Assembly: GCF_000004075.3 (NCBI RefSeq)
Contig: NC_026660.2
Location: 17,751,837 to 17,815,836, forward strand
Direction of reading: 5' to 3'
From: Cucumis sativus
Lineage: Eukaryota; Streptophyta; Magnoliopsida; Cucurbitales; Cucurbitaceae
Length of the DNA stretch: 64,000 nt
The position numbers and the translations under genes are program-made. Each line of letters begins with the position of its first letter. The first letter of the stretch is position 1. The notes under the pieces were generated by a model that saw nothing but the letters and a program-made list of their open reading frames with translations, did no database searches and had not been told where the DNA came from. Below, piece by piece: positions 1 through 11,639 of the stretch.

Positions 1-1020
1 GAGGCGTGAACCTGAAGGCGCGCGAGGGAGAGGACTTCTAATGTGAGGCTAATTTTGATTAAGTTTTATTAAATTATATATATATTGAATTAATTCGGAT
101 TGAATTTGGTTGAACCAAATTTTCCAATTCCTTGAAGGGCGAGATCCAATTCAATTCAAAAAATCAATTTTTTTAATCCAATCCATAATGAGTTGAATAG
201 TCTGAATTATTCTAGTTGTGGTTATTCTTACACCCCTAATTTTTATTATAACTACCTGCATAATATTTTAGGATGGGTTTGGAGTGGGGATTTAGGAGAA
301 TTAAGATTAGAACTAAAGCTCAATCCTTGTTTAAACCAAATGTTTGAATAAATGAAGATTAGGGTTATCCTAATCCACATAATCCTATCATTTTTCTTAT
401 CTTCACTCCCTTTTCTTAGACTTCTACCGGTTTCTACAAATCCTAGACTAAGAAGCACAACTCCCTTTCCAATGGCCAACTACCATCATGAGATTATTTT
501 TACGATATGATAGAGTATTATACATAAAACAACAACTAAATAAAGTATAAACTACATCTAATTCCACAATCCACCTTCTAAACGAAAAGGCAAGAATATT
601 AAAAAGTCAATTTAAAAAAAAAAAAAAACCTAGACAAATAATTTTAAGTTGAGTAAAAATGACTGCAGTTCAAATAAAACACCTCAAATTTAAAAAACTA
701 AATTTAAAGTTTCTTTTATTTATAATAGTTTTGACAAAATCTCTTATTTAAATCAATAAAAACTTAGGTGAAACAGACATTTATATTCTTCTATATATTG
801 TTTTTAAGGTGATAAAGTTTTTGTCACTCCCAATTTAAAATATTTGAAATTAGGGTAAGAATTAAAAAGATAAAGAGCGTACTTATTTTGAATACACCAT
901 CGGCCCGACGGCTTGACGATAGTATACTCTATAGTGTATGTAGGCCTTAATATTTTTCTGTGGCCGCTACTTTTAAATTAAATTAATTTTCAAAACATTA
1001 CAAAATTGAAAAAAAACAAA
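1..1020. other. AT-rich intergenic DNA
   Basis: No convincing gene is visible on either strand. The stretch has short A and T runs and an open minus-strand frame at 252-479 that lacks any recognisable protein character. The right end runs into the CT-rich leader of the next gene. Confidence 0.5.
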
Positions 1021-1029
1021 ATCCATCTT

Positions 1030-2320
1030 CTTCGAGCCATACTTTTCCCTTTTGAACTCGTCTCTCCCTCTCCTTCTCCCCCTCCCTCTCCCCCTCCCTC
1101 TCCCCGCTTCCACAACAACAAGCTTCATACTCAGGTACAATCTCTCTACTAAATTCCTAATTTCATCCCTTACCACGTATATTCTTCCATCCTTTGTTCT
1201 TCATCCACTGCTCTCCCACCTCCCACCCCCGCTCTTTAACCTTTGCCGACTCACTTTCTTTTCTTCTCGTCGATGCGTCCACATAAAACGAATGAGTACA
1301 GGAAACACTGTTTCAATCTTTCTAACTTTTTTGGCTGTACATGATTTGGATTTTGTTTCAGAGCTCAGCAAAATTGCAAACCGTCTTGACTCTATGAGTT
1401 TGACCTGTTGCATTTCTCTCTACTCAATTCCACCTTGACTCTTAATTTTTCTTCATTATGTCTCACTTCTTACAGAAATCCTTTTGCCTAGATCTGTGTT
1501 CTTACATTTTATTTCAGTGTGAATTCAAGTTGTTTGCGGAACCTTCTGTGGTTGTGTGTTTTTGTAAAATATGGTCAGTTTAGCAAGATGAAACGTTTTT
1601 GGTTTAAATCTTATTTTTATTTGTTATTTTTCAATTCTATTTTTCAGACATTCTCTCGTAGTTTCTGGATGTTCAACTTTTGCATAGAAAATTAATTTAG
1701 TTATTTATCACTTAACGAAATTCTGGATCCATTTTGAAATATGGGAATTGGCCTGTTATGTGAGTGCACCCGATTTTTTTATCTATGGGTTCACTCATGA
1801 AGTAAATGATCAAAATATGCTTTTCTGTCTAGTTTTTATTAAATAAATTTCTACACAAAGTTGTAGTACTAAAATGAAATGTTTGAATGTTAAGGGCTTG
1901 GAAGGCGGTGGTAAACATATTCGAAAGTAAATTATTCAGGCATTTGATGTATACAGTTTTTTTTTTTTTTTTTTTTTTTGCTGTATAAGATAATTTTAAC
2001 TGGAAAGTTAAACTGTACTCAATTCTGGTAGAGGAACATTGCCAATTCTCATGGAAAAAAAATATATACTGCACTTGACTTATCGACTTCTTTTTTTATG
2101 TACTACGATGGTCTTGTGTATCAGCAGTTTTGATTTTCAATCTTTGCAGCATAAACGCTCTAGCTTTCAACTTTAATGTGTGCTTATCCTTTTACATGAT
2201 TGTTGGTGTGGTCGGGAAATAATGATATAGGAAATTTTAATTTTATCTTGCATCTGCAGATGGAGTTTTCTAGGAGATAATTTGAAGTTATTATTTGGTT
2301 GAAGCTCTTCAAGTTTTCTA
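1030..2320 (+). promoter_or_regulatory. 5' leader of the unnamed gene, with leader intron
   Basis: A CT-rich segment (about 1061-1108) is typical of plant leaders. A donor AG|GTACAA at 1134/1135 and an acceptor CTGCAG at 2259 define a probable 1.1 kb leader intron. The intron contains a long T run near 1957-1979. The transcription start is inferred only from base composition. Confidence 0.45.
2260..2280 (+). other. Upstream ORF of six codons
   Basis: Immediately after the inferred leader-intron acceptor an ATG starts a six-codon frame (MEFSRR then TAA). It lies 40 bases before the main ATG and does not overlap it. If the leader splice is right, this is the first ATG scanning ribosomes meet after the junction, so it could lower or regulate translation of the main frame. 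Confidence 0.45.
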
Positions 2321-3424
2321 ATGATTGATAGCGAGTTGAATAGTGGTGGAATGAGCAGCTGCGAAACTCATTTGTCTATGTATCAGAGCAAACAGTCACC
2401 TATTGCACAGAAAAAGGTTGCTTTAAGGGATGTGCAAAATGATAATAGGAGCGTCATATATAACTATCCTGAAACTTCCTGTGCTTTGGGTGGAAAACTT
2501 ATGAATGGGAGTAAGCTTTCAGGAAGTAAGAGATCCAACCCTACATGCTCACCGAGCTCTGCAATCCATCAATCCTTCAAAGGAATTGGGGTAAATGAGC
2601 ACAATGTTTATGCCAACGGAGAAGTTGATGTGAAGCCTGGCAAAAAAAGAGCATCGGGAGGTAGCACATCTTGTGCACCTGCATTATTTTCTTCTTTTCC
2701 TGCAGTCTCTCCAACGGCATTTTCACCTAGGTCTTCATTTCCCATTTTCACAGAAAAGCCTGGTAATTTTCTGGCTGTTGCTGGATCCAATCTTCTGGGA
2801 ATCTCTCCTGGTTTGGAGATTCTTCGATCTGATGATTCAAATGGGATTACTGATGAGCAGAGATCAGAGCGTTTATTCCATCTACAGAAGCTCCTAAAAC
2901 ATTTTGACAAGACGGATCAAAAAGGGGTCATTGAGAGTAAGTTGTGTGTTGAATAATCACTGTAATTCACTTTCAGTATTTAAGTTTGACACTGCTAAGA
3001 ATGCTTCTCTGTCACTTAGTAGTGCTCCATGGTTTGCCTCCCTCTGAGCTCAGCAATTTTGCCATTAATCTGGAAAAGAGATCCATGCACCTGTCAGTAG
3101 AGGAAGGTAAAATTGCTTCAAATTTCTTTCAAACATCACGTTATAATGCTGGATGAGAATAAAAAGCATGCTTCTACCCCAACATTCCATCAAATCTATA
3201 TTTTGTTACCGAAAACTTCATTTTTAATTTTTCAAATCGTATATCCTAGATTATGTTTAGTTTCATTGATAAAGTGCCCCTTGGAATAAACATTTGATTG
3301 TTCTCACTCATACTTGCAACCAATATTATCACTTGGATTGAACAGGTAGCTAACAGGTTTATGTTCTTCAGGGAAAGAGATCCAACGGATGAAGGCTTTG
3401 AATATTCTGAGCAACCTTCAGTGA
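2321..3424 (+). CDS. Unnamed plant protein, conserved C-terminus, three coding exons
   Basis: Coding exons are 2321-2936, 3020-3106 and 3372-3424, giving 251 residues. Both introns are GT-AG and the phases join cleanly. I cannot name a function. The first 180 residues are low in complexity and rich in Ser, Pro and Asn, as expected for a disordered region. The last 65 residues look like the conserved part: a helical stretch LQKLLKHFDKTDQ, then LHGLPPSELSNFAINLEKRS, and a charged end with EGKEIQRMKALNIL. I recall uncharacterised plant proteins ending in this way, but no domain name. The ATG at 2321 opens the only long frame after a leader intron; a short upstream ORF precedes it. A frame in the third exon is open further (to 3564) but does not continue the phase of exon 2, so I end the protein at the TGA at 3422-3424. 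Confidence 0.75.
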
Positions 3425-4900
3425 AATCTGAAAGAAGTTTTGTTACACTGATGAATAACGATTTTGGAGACGAACGAGACGAAAGGGCCATTTGGCATTT
3501 CTGCGATAATTGCACGAGTGGACAAATTAGTCGATTGGTTGATGAAACAGTCTGCCGTAATTGAGCAAACCAATATTCCTTGAGAGCTGGCAAGGTAGTC
3601 TTTCTATGGAGCTTTAGGTTATGGAGTTTGATTTGGGCAACATGAGGTTAAAAAATGTTGCTCCTGTCAACATGAAACTCCTCCACCAGGAGTTTCATTT
3701 GAATCAGTGGAAGGGGTTTTGAAAGTTTTTTTTTTTTTTTTAAAAAAAAAGAAGAAAATAGTTTAGTTACATGTTGAGTTGATTACACTTTGGAATCTAA
3801 CATTCAAATCAGTCCAATTACCATGTGATTGTTGTCTTAATCATTAGCTTCATTTTGGAAGTTTTTAACCCATTATTTCCCTCCCTTTTTTCTTTTTTCT
3901 TTCGGCTATGATTAAACTATGTATAACATGCGATTGGGGATTCAAATTTGAATCTTTTGGGATTTTGATCCAACTTATAAGTGGTGTTTGTTGTACCTTT
4001 GTCAAAAAATTATATTTTACAACTCTACACTTAAACTTCTTAATTTTAATGTATTAACTTTAGGATGCTTCAAACATCTCTGAATTATGGAGAATCATTC
4101 AAAGTTTTCCCTCATCATTGAAGTATATGCTTTAATTAAGACCTGCCCAAGTTTGTCTATAGGGAGGAGTGACAAGATTTGCACTATTGAGATAGTAATA
4201 CTTTTAAAGTATGGTATAAAACTAAAATATGAAATTTTGTTATATTTTATAAATAATTTAATTATTTTGTTATGTTTGAAATTTTTTATCTTATTTTCAA
4301 ATCTTGGATCAAACCCATGTCAAAATCTCTTAAACCATCAAATGAAGTAAGAAATTATAAAGGGCTCAAATGAAAAAAAAAGTTAATTAAACCTAAATCC
4401 AAAATAGTAATAACAACAATAATTTCTCACATCATTTAAAATTGTCACCATGTTACCCCTCATTTTCTTTATCACCTTTCTTTTTTCCAGCTCCTAAAGG
4501 TTAAAACTTACTTCGATAATATGAGATTTTATTTAAAATTAATTAACAATAAAATTTGAGAGATTTAGTTCATTTATTTTATAAAAAATATAAATAAGAT
4601 TGTATTTTTTTTTAAAAAAAGCTTAAGAGTTAAGAAAAATAGAAAAATGTCAAACTATTTATAAAAGAAACAAACAAAATAAGTTTTTATCATATTTTAT
4701 GAATGATAGACATATATATTAGCTTCTATTACTAAAACTTTCCATCTATTTTTATTACTAGTAAATATTTATGAGCTATACTTACATGATTTTCAAATTT
4801 TGCAAAAACTTAGTAAATAGTTTGGACAAACTTTTTTATATTTAAAAAGCTACTAATAAAATAAAATGAAATTGAGTTTCTAAAGTAATAATGAATTAGA
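3425..4900. other. 3' flank and AT-rich intergenic DNA
   Basis: The stretch contains the 3' UTR of the unnamed gene, a T/A run near 3726-3750 and low-complexity AT-rich DNA. No second gene is visible. Confidence 0.5.
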
Positions 4901-4969
4901 AAGCATCGACTTGCCGACTTGTCTCTCAAGATATCTCGACTCATTTTTCCAATAGAAATCAAAGAAACA

Positions 4970-6876
4970 CGAGACTCCCTCGATCTTCCCTGCTCCACGG
5001 CTCTCTCATCACAACTCTCTCCCAAGGTTCTTAGCTTCTTTCTCTCTCCATTTTTATCTGCTTTCAATTTAATGTTACATTTCTCACTCTCGACTATGCT
5101 TTACTGTTTGTCTTTTGAATTATGATTTATTTGATTGCTTGCTTTATAATTTCTGCTGCGATTCTCCTCAGAATTAGAAGGGAAGAAAACGAACATATGT
5201 AATTTCTTATTTTTCCTTTTGCTTCCACTCCTCTCTTCTGGGTCTGCTTTCTTCTCTGTTTTTCTCTAGAATCTGCAACCACAAATGTTGAATGGGGCCA
5301 CCTCAGTGTGGCTGCGTGATAAGAACTGTTTGATTTCTGTGCTTTCGATTATGTATTTGGAGAACAGAAAAGTTTCAGAACTTAAGACCGTATATTTGAT
5401 ATTCGAAGGCTACCGTTTCAAAGATTTGTTTTTCCTTTTCGAATTGGCTCCCCATGCTTCATATTGTAGTACAATAAAAAAATGCAAAAATCCCATTTAG
5501 TTCTTTGAATTATCTTAGTACAACTTTTAAGTGTAGTTAGATGGATGATGGAAAAGGGGCCTAGCCTGTGAATTGGGATGTGGTTGTGAAGTCTGTGAAC
5601 ATGAGCTTGATCTTGACAATTTAAGGACTTGTACAAAGACCTGTGGGGGAAATGGCTTTAACATTTCCTTCTCGAGTCTAAAACCAGTGGTGGAGGATTA
5701 TCGCGAGTAAGTACGGTGTCCCCCCTTTGAGTGGAAGGATTTCTCTATTGACCTTCCTTCTTTCTCTAATTTAGTCTATTGTGTTGTGGGGAAGGGGATG
5801 GAATCGTGCTTTTGGGGGGGATCAGTGGTAGGCGATAGACCCCCTCATCTTTACCATTTATCCTCTTTGAAAAACTGTTTTGTGGATGAGGTTTTAGTTT
5901 GGTCTGGGACTTTGGGAGCTCCCTCTCTTTGTCGTGCGGCTTTCATTGTCCTTTAGAGTAATGATGGATGTCACAACCCTTCTGTCTCTGATAGAGGAGT
6001 TGGATTAGGATGAGGGGAAGGGATGTGAATATTTGATGCTCTAACCCTTCTGGAGGTCTCTCTTGTACTTCTTTTCTTTTTTCAATTGTTTGATGGACCC
6101 TTCACCCAATATGAATTTTTTTTCTTAGCTCTCTTGAACATTAAGATTCCAAAGAAGGTTAAGTTCTTTGTCTACCAGGTCATCCTTGCTTCCTTCCTCA
6201 TAAAGAATCCACCACGGGAAGCGGCCAAAGAGATAGAGATCTCGCCGACTCCATAGAGAATGTAACACTCTTGATTAGGTCTCGAGAAAGCAACCTACAT
6301 TTATTGGCCCATTTTCTTAACCCTCCTTTGGAAGGCAAAGGAAGACCTGGATCATATTCTTTGAAGATTGTATGAACGATTTTTTGAGGCGTTTGGCTTT
6401 TCATTAGCCCACTCTAGAGACTTGAACATTTCTCATGGTTCCTTCTCCATTTGCCTTTTAAGGAGAAGGGTTGTTTCTCATGGCTTGCCGGAGTGTGCTA
6501 TATTGTAGGTTCTTTGAGGAGAGAGGAATAATGGACTGTTTAGAGGATTGGAAAGAGATCCACGTGACATTTGGTCCTTTCATTGCTTCCATGTTTCTCT
6601 TTGGACTTTGGTGGTCTTTTGCAACTACCCAATAGGTATTATTTAATAGAACTAGAAAACCCTTCCTTTATTGGCCTCTCTTTTCATGGTTTTTTCCCCT
6701 TTCTGTGTGCTCATTCATTTTTTCTCAATGAAAGGTTGTTTTCTCATTAAAAAACAAAAAGGAAAAAAGAAAGAAAAATGTGTTTTCAGTTGTTTATCTT
6801 TCACTTGTTAATGTGATTCAAAATTTTTGCTGATCTATCAGATTACAAAGATTTGTAGATCACTTTGAGCTTTGTG
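4970..6876 (+). promoter_or_regulatory. 5' leader of DSS1 with a 1.8 kb leader intron
   Basis: A pyrimidine-rich leader ends at a donor CCCAAG|GTTCTT (5026/5027). The likely acceptor is CTATCAG at 6841, 35 bases before the DSS1 ATG. Most of the intron is occupied by a LINE relic. The transcription start was not seen directly. Confidence 0.5.
5640..6778 (+). mobile_element. Degenerate LINE (non-LTR retrotransposon), 3' part
   Basis: The plus strand encodes broken pieces of the C-terminal end of a plant LINE reverse-transcriptase ORF. Recognisable fragments are VGDRPPHLYHLSSLKNCF near 5830-5880, IKIPKKVKFFVYQ near 6140-6177 (the block before the zf-RVT region), DLDHIL near 6347 and a weak ERDP..WSF block near 6550-6580. 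The element ends with a T-rich 3' tail containing CTCAATGAAAGG followed by an A-rich stretch at 6750-6778. Several stops and frame changes show that it is old. It lies in the DSS1 leader intron in the same orientation as the gene. Confidence 0.7.
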
Positions 6877-8693
6877 ATGGCAACTGAACTGAAAGCAGCT
6901 TCTGAGGAAGTGAAAGTTGACCTATTTGAGGATGATGATGAGTTTGAGGAGTTTGAGATTAATGAAGGTATGGCTTGTAATTATTTGTATTTTTTATTCC
7001 TTCCCTTGTTTGGATTCCTTTATTGCAGGTTTTAATTGCTCCCATTTTTCATTTATTACTGCCTCTTGTGCAAGATCCTCTTTCTTTCAGCCAAATGAAT
7101 GTGAATGTTATGCAACGGGCTGGAAATCCTGTTACTGACTCAATCCTAACTGCTAGTATTTTTCATTTGGATGGCTCGTTACTGTTGCTTGTTCATTCAT
7201 TATTTTTTCATTTATCAATGAAGCAGCTCCGTCTCTGTCAAAAAAAAACACATTGTTTTGTAGTAAAGTTGTGGAATCCAGTGTTTGAAACAAAGAAGCC
7301 AAAATGTTTGTAAACTCAATTGCAATAGTAACAATCAATGAAAAAAGCATATTGAGTATGATAAAGAAAAGTTGGATTAATGCATGGTTTTAAAAGACAT
7401 GTCCCTCAAGTATACATTTGGATAGACCCTTTTCACTTTAAAAATTAATCTATAAAAGCCTCTAGATGTTTGTTTGAAGTTAATATAGTGACTTGTTTCT
7501 TGAAAAAAGTTCATAGAATTACTTATTTTCTTGGAAGAGAAAAACTTTGTTTGGAGTTAATTTCTTCTGTGACATACATTTTCATTTTAAGCTCAGAAGT
7601 GCTTGAAGTGTTACATAAGGAAGCTGATGGAATAGCTTTTGAACAGAGTTCATTCAGATTTTGCTTTGATTACTTGAAATGGTCTTGGAAGAGTAAACTT
7701 TTTCCAACTTATATATTCCTCAAAAAAAAAAAAAAAAAAAAAGGAAGAGAGAGATAGATGACCATAAAACCACTTCTCTTTGTTCAGTGAAAGTGGGGTT
7801 TTTCTCTATTTTTCAGAGATGGTTACAGTTACTTGATTGTTAGGAAGATAATAAAGAATTTTTTTGTTTTGTATTCAGGCCATATGGTTACTCGTTGATG
7901 TTGTCAACTGAAACTATGAATTGACGGTCCTACAAGTCTTGCATATGTGACGTTAGCATAACACTGTTAATTGTTAACGTTAGCATAACGCTGTTAATTG
8001 TTAACGTTAGCATAACACTGTTAATTGTTAACTTAATGTTGTATGTTCTATACATGTCATGTCATAATCGCAATGTGTTAGCAAAAAATGCTTGTTTGGA
8101 AATGAAGTGAAGGATTTGATGAGATTGCCATTTTGATCGTGTCTGAGAGCTTTTATGTGTTTATTATTATTACTTTTTATCTAAATAAAAGTGTTTAGGT
8201 TTCTTAAGTGCACCTTGATTGATCTCACATAAAATTAGATTTATAGCATGTCACTGTCAAGTAATGCATGAGATTTTTTTATATGTATGCAATGATCATG
8301 AGGTCTTTGAACACATCCCTCCGTAAGGCAAGTCGTGGTGGTTCTTATTTGAGAGGACATAGAAGTTAGAGCACTGTAATATTGATGCTAATCAGATAGC
8401 TTAGAGATCTTTTCCTCCTTTTCAAAGTTATTTTGCAACACTAATATTTCCTCAGGTTCGGGTGTAAAGCTTATTACTCTTGTTATTCTTAGCCTAAAAC
8501 TTTTAAGCCTTGTGATATTTTTATAATCTTTCCTTCTGGTTCTCATTGATCAAAATGGATTTCAGAGTGGGAAGTGAAGGAAGGCAAAGAAATCACTCAG
8601 CAATGGGAAGATGACTGGGATGATGATGATGTTAATGATGACTTCTCGTTGCAGCTGAAGAGAGAATTGGAGAACAATGCTGAGAAAAAATGA
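6877..8693 (+). CDS. DSS1: DSS1/SEM1 small acidic proteasome-lid and BRCA2-binding protein
   Basis: Two coding exons, 6877-6967 and 8566-8693, encode 72 residues, the usual length for plant DSS1. The protein has the two acidic/aromatic blocks of the family: DLFEDDDEFEEFEI at residues 15-28 and WEDDWDDDDVNDDF near residues 45-58, followed by a short basic C-terminal helix (LQLKRELE). Family knowledge: DSS1 (Rpn15/Sem1) is a subunit of the 26S proteasome lid, binds BRCA2 in recombination repair and the TREX-2 mRNA export complex, and acts in nucleus and cytosol. The start is the first ATG after the leader intron. The 1.6 kb coding intron carries a three-copy 27-bp tandem repeat and a possible LINE tail. 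The identification rests on motif and length and is close to certain. Confidence 0.95.
7150..7252 (+). mobile_element. Possible LINE 3' tail in DSS1 intron
   Basis: A T-rich segment with TTATCAATGAAGCAG followed by an A run (7241-7249) resembles the 3' tail of the LINE relic at 5640-6778, which has CTCAATGAAAGG before its A-rich end. There is no coding remnant, so this is only a suggestion. Confidence 0.3.
7951..8031 (+). repeat. 27-bp tandem repeat, three copies
   Basis: Three head-to-tail 27-bp units start at 7951, 7978 and 8005. Each begins CGTTAGCATAAC and ends GTTAATTGTTAA, with a single base difference in the middle unit. The repeat lies in the DSS1 coding intron. Confidence 0.9.
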
Positions 8694-9113
8694 AGAGAAT
8701 CTAGGCACTTTCCTTTTATCTGTCAACATCTATGTTTAATTTGCACTCTTTGACCTTCAAAGACGGTTTTATTATGCCTTCTATCACTCAAATAGTGTCA
8801 TTAAAATAGGCATATTGAATACCTATAGCCTCATTGTACGGCGACTAGAGATTAATTACGTTATAACATGGTAGTCACCTATTCATAATTTGAAGTTTTA
8901 CTAATTTTTTGAAGTTGAGTAATTGTTCATGTTAATAATAGTGTAAACTGATTATGTAGGGTAGAAAATGGGGGAAAAACTTTTGTAAAAATTGAAAAAA
9001 CCATAAACGATTTAAGGAATTGAAGTATAGATTGTTTAAGAAAGTCAAACTTTAATGACCATAAATTTTAAACCAGGAACGTACCAAACTTACCACGTTT
9101 TCTTGGTTGGCTT

Positions 9114-9193
9114 TATTGTAAAAATTTTAAAACTCCTATGTAGTTTTATGAAGTATTGTAAAAATTTTAAGACTCCTATGTAGTTTTATGAAG
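9114..9193. repeat. 40-bp tandem duplication
   Basis: Two adjacent 40-bp units (9114-9153, 9154-9193) differ at one position; each starts TATTGTAAAAATTTTAA and ends TTTTATGAAG. Confidence 0.9.
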
Positions 9194-10280
9194 TAGATTT
9201 AATATAATCAGACTTTGAATGATTCTAACTTAAGGTAGATGACAAGGTACATTGATATTAATACTTGATTGACAATGTGGACTACATGTAGTCTTTTGCA
9301 ACAACATGTTCTACCATGATGGAGAGCTAAAGAAACATTCAAACTCAACTTACAAATCTCTCTATCCAAATAGTCCAACAAGAACAATTTGAATTCAATA
9401 CACAACTTGGTATTTTGAAAAAAATGAGAGAAACTATCAACCGAAACAGAAAAATACAGTGTATTTTACTTGGTCACTCTGAAATACTCAAAAAAGAAAA
9501 GCATCAATGCTCTTAATTTAATTCTTCTTAGCGGCAAAAATATAGCTCACGACCCACACATACTTTCTTCAAAATTTCTCTTCCCTTATAGATGAATCCA
9601 CCGCCCCACTAATTTCTTTTAATTCTTTTCAATGAATCTCCAGATTTAGCCATTGAAATTAATTCACCTCCCACAAAGGAAATCACAATCTTTCTTCAAT
9701 GTCAGGTAAAAAAAGGAAGTGGGCTTTCTAATTCAAATTCCCAATGTGAGTGATTTTAATGTTCACCATAATTAGACTTGTCCCATTGGTTGAGATAAAT
9801 TTTGCCTCGAGATTCTAACATCCACAACACCAAGACGGAATCCATGTTGAGAGTGAGTCCCCTTCTGCTTTGGTAGCATACAATAAATGAAAATTTCCCT
9901 TCCAAAGCAATTTTGGAACCTTAAACACTATTATTATCATTGGATGTACCACAGACATTTGGATACTTATTCAAGTCAATGAAGTCTACTCTGCTCTTCC
10001 CATTCTGAATTTTTCTCATTTATTTCAGGCCAAGAGTTTTGGGAATGTAATTGCAAGAAAGCTCACACAGTGGTAATGGCGAAAAAGGAAAGGTAAAGTC
10101 CACTATTTGTTCACTTTATGCTTTATGGGTAAGTATTGTTCTCAAATAGAGATGGCATTGCTGAAATAAAAGAGAGGGACACTTCAAAGCAAAAGAGAAA
10201 GGTAGATAAATTTCATTTGCTATCCATGTTCGAAGTTTTCTTTCATACTAAGAAAATTGGATACTGAGAGGAATTTGTCA

Positions 10281-10372
10281 TCACCACAGTTTAAAGTAAC
10301 TATGGGGACACTCAAAAAGCAAAAGAAAAGTGTAAGAAACATATTGTCTGTCACCACAGTTTAAAGTAACTA
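10281..10372. repeat. 22-bp direct repeat, 70 bp apart
   Basis: The sequence TCACCACAGTTTAAAGTAAC plus TA occurs at 10281-10302 and again at 10351-10372, directly before the truncated 5' end of the BTB pseudogene. Confidence 0.85.
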
Positions 10373-10391
10373 GGGATGGTCAGCACAATGT

Positions 10392-11632
10392 GAGGAATTT
10401 GGAGAGCATTTCATTGATAGAGACCCTACTTGCTTCACTGTCCTTCTTCATTTTCTTCGAACCGGCGAGCTTCTTGTTCCTCCAACTATTCCCGACACAC
10501 TTCTCTTCAGGGTAGCTCATAACCATGGACTTCTAGACCAGGTTTCGAGTTAGACGGTGAGAATCTCAAACTTGCATCATCCATAACTGGTAGAACTTTG
10601 CTGAAAGATAATTCATTGATCAGAGCAAGTGCCAATGGTAGTTGCTCAATTGCCAATGGCAGAGTTTTTCATGTCTATGATTGGATGCTCCAAGAACTCT
10701 CAATTGGAAACCTTGACTATATGAAGATTGTGGATATGGAGTGGTTTGATTTAGAAAACATCTTAATCAGTTGCCAAAAGCAATCAAATCCAAACACTAT
10801 TGGTGATGTTAATGATGGAATTATTGGTCTCTTCAATCCACAAACTGCTGAACCTAAACATATACTTCTGCTCACTCAAAGTCGAAGTTCGCGTGTTCTA
10901 ATAAACCTGCTTATAGAGGATGTGATCAATTTTTGAGAATGAAACCCGGATATTTAGCAATCAACAACTCAAACAACAAAATATTTTGTTGTTGTATAGA
11001 TACCTACTACACAAAAGTGGATGTCATTGGAGTTTGGGACACAACGACAGGGCAGCAGATAGATTTCATAGGAAGTACACCCAATAGTGAGCTTGGCAAC
11101 ACCTTCAAGCTTCAATGGCTACCAAGTAACAACTGTTTAATAGCAGCGATTCACAGTCCTCAAAGCAATATAATAAGCATATTTGATCCGAGAACAAAAG
11201 AAACGCATTCGGGACAATGGGAACACAATCCATACATGATGAAACATGAAGAAGCATTAGTAGATGCAATGGGGATTGAGGAAATGCAGTGTGTTTGTGT
11301 AATGGATATGCGACTGGTTCTTTTGGTTTTGTGGATTTGAGAAAGCTTGAAGGGGAATCTCAAATGAACAAATTTTTGAGGAGCTTGGAAGAGGGAGAGA
11401 AAGAGGATAATGGTTTCCATTGTGAGAGGAGAAATTGTTAGATGAAGTTATTGGAAAGCCAAAGCTGGGATGGCATGGAGGAAAGGTGTTTTCAGTATAT
11501 TGTGGGTTTGGATTTGAATGGGAATTGGCTTCTCAAGTTCAACCCAAAAATGGAGAACATATAAAGGATTTTTCTATAGGAGGGGACACCACCATCTCCC
11601 TTGTCACCATTATTAATATAACCAATGATTAA
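10392..11632 (+). pseudogene. Broken BTB/POZ (KCTD-like, At2g24240 family) gene copy
   Basis: Conceptual translation gives successive pieces of the plant BTB/POZ family of At2g24240 and At5g41330. The first piece (10392-10553) has FIDRDPTCF and LLHFLRTGELLVPP, the second half of the BTB domain. A stop at 10551 and a frame change lead into 10553-10936 with ANGSCSIANGRVFHVYDWML. Another change leads into 10933-11340 with IGVWDTTTGQQIDF and LQWLPSNNCLIA, a WD-like region. Two further changes precede the end piece DFSIGG (11435-11632). The first half of the BTB domain and the start codon are absent. At least four disruptions make a functional product unlikely. In intact relatives the BTB domain is thought to connect to CUL3 ubiquitin ligases. 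Confidence 0.85.
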
Positions 11633-11639
11633 TTGAATA

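Larger units (their letters stand above)
8700..10390. other. Intergenic DNA between DSS1 and BTB pseudogene
   Basis: The stretch contains the DSS1 3' flank, a 40-bp tandem duplication (9114-9193) and a 22-bp direct repeat (10281-10302 and 10351-10372). No gene is visible. I looked for the missing N-terminal part of the BTB gene in 9500-10390 and did not find it. Confidence 0.5.

Noticed and set aside
3298-3564. Longer frame in the third exon of the unnamed gene
   Set aside because: It does not continue the reading phase of exon 2, and the phase-correct reading gives a typical conserved end (EIQRMKALNIL) with a stop at 3424.
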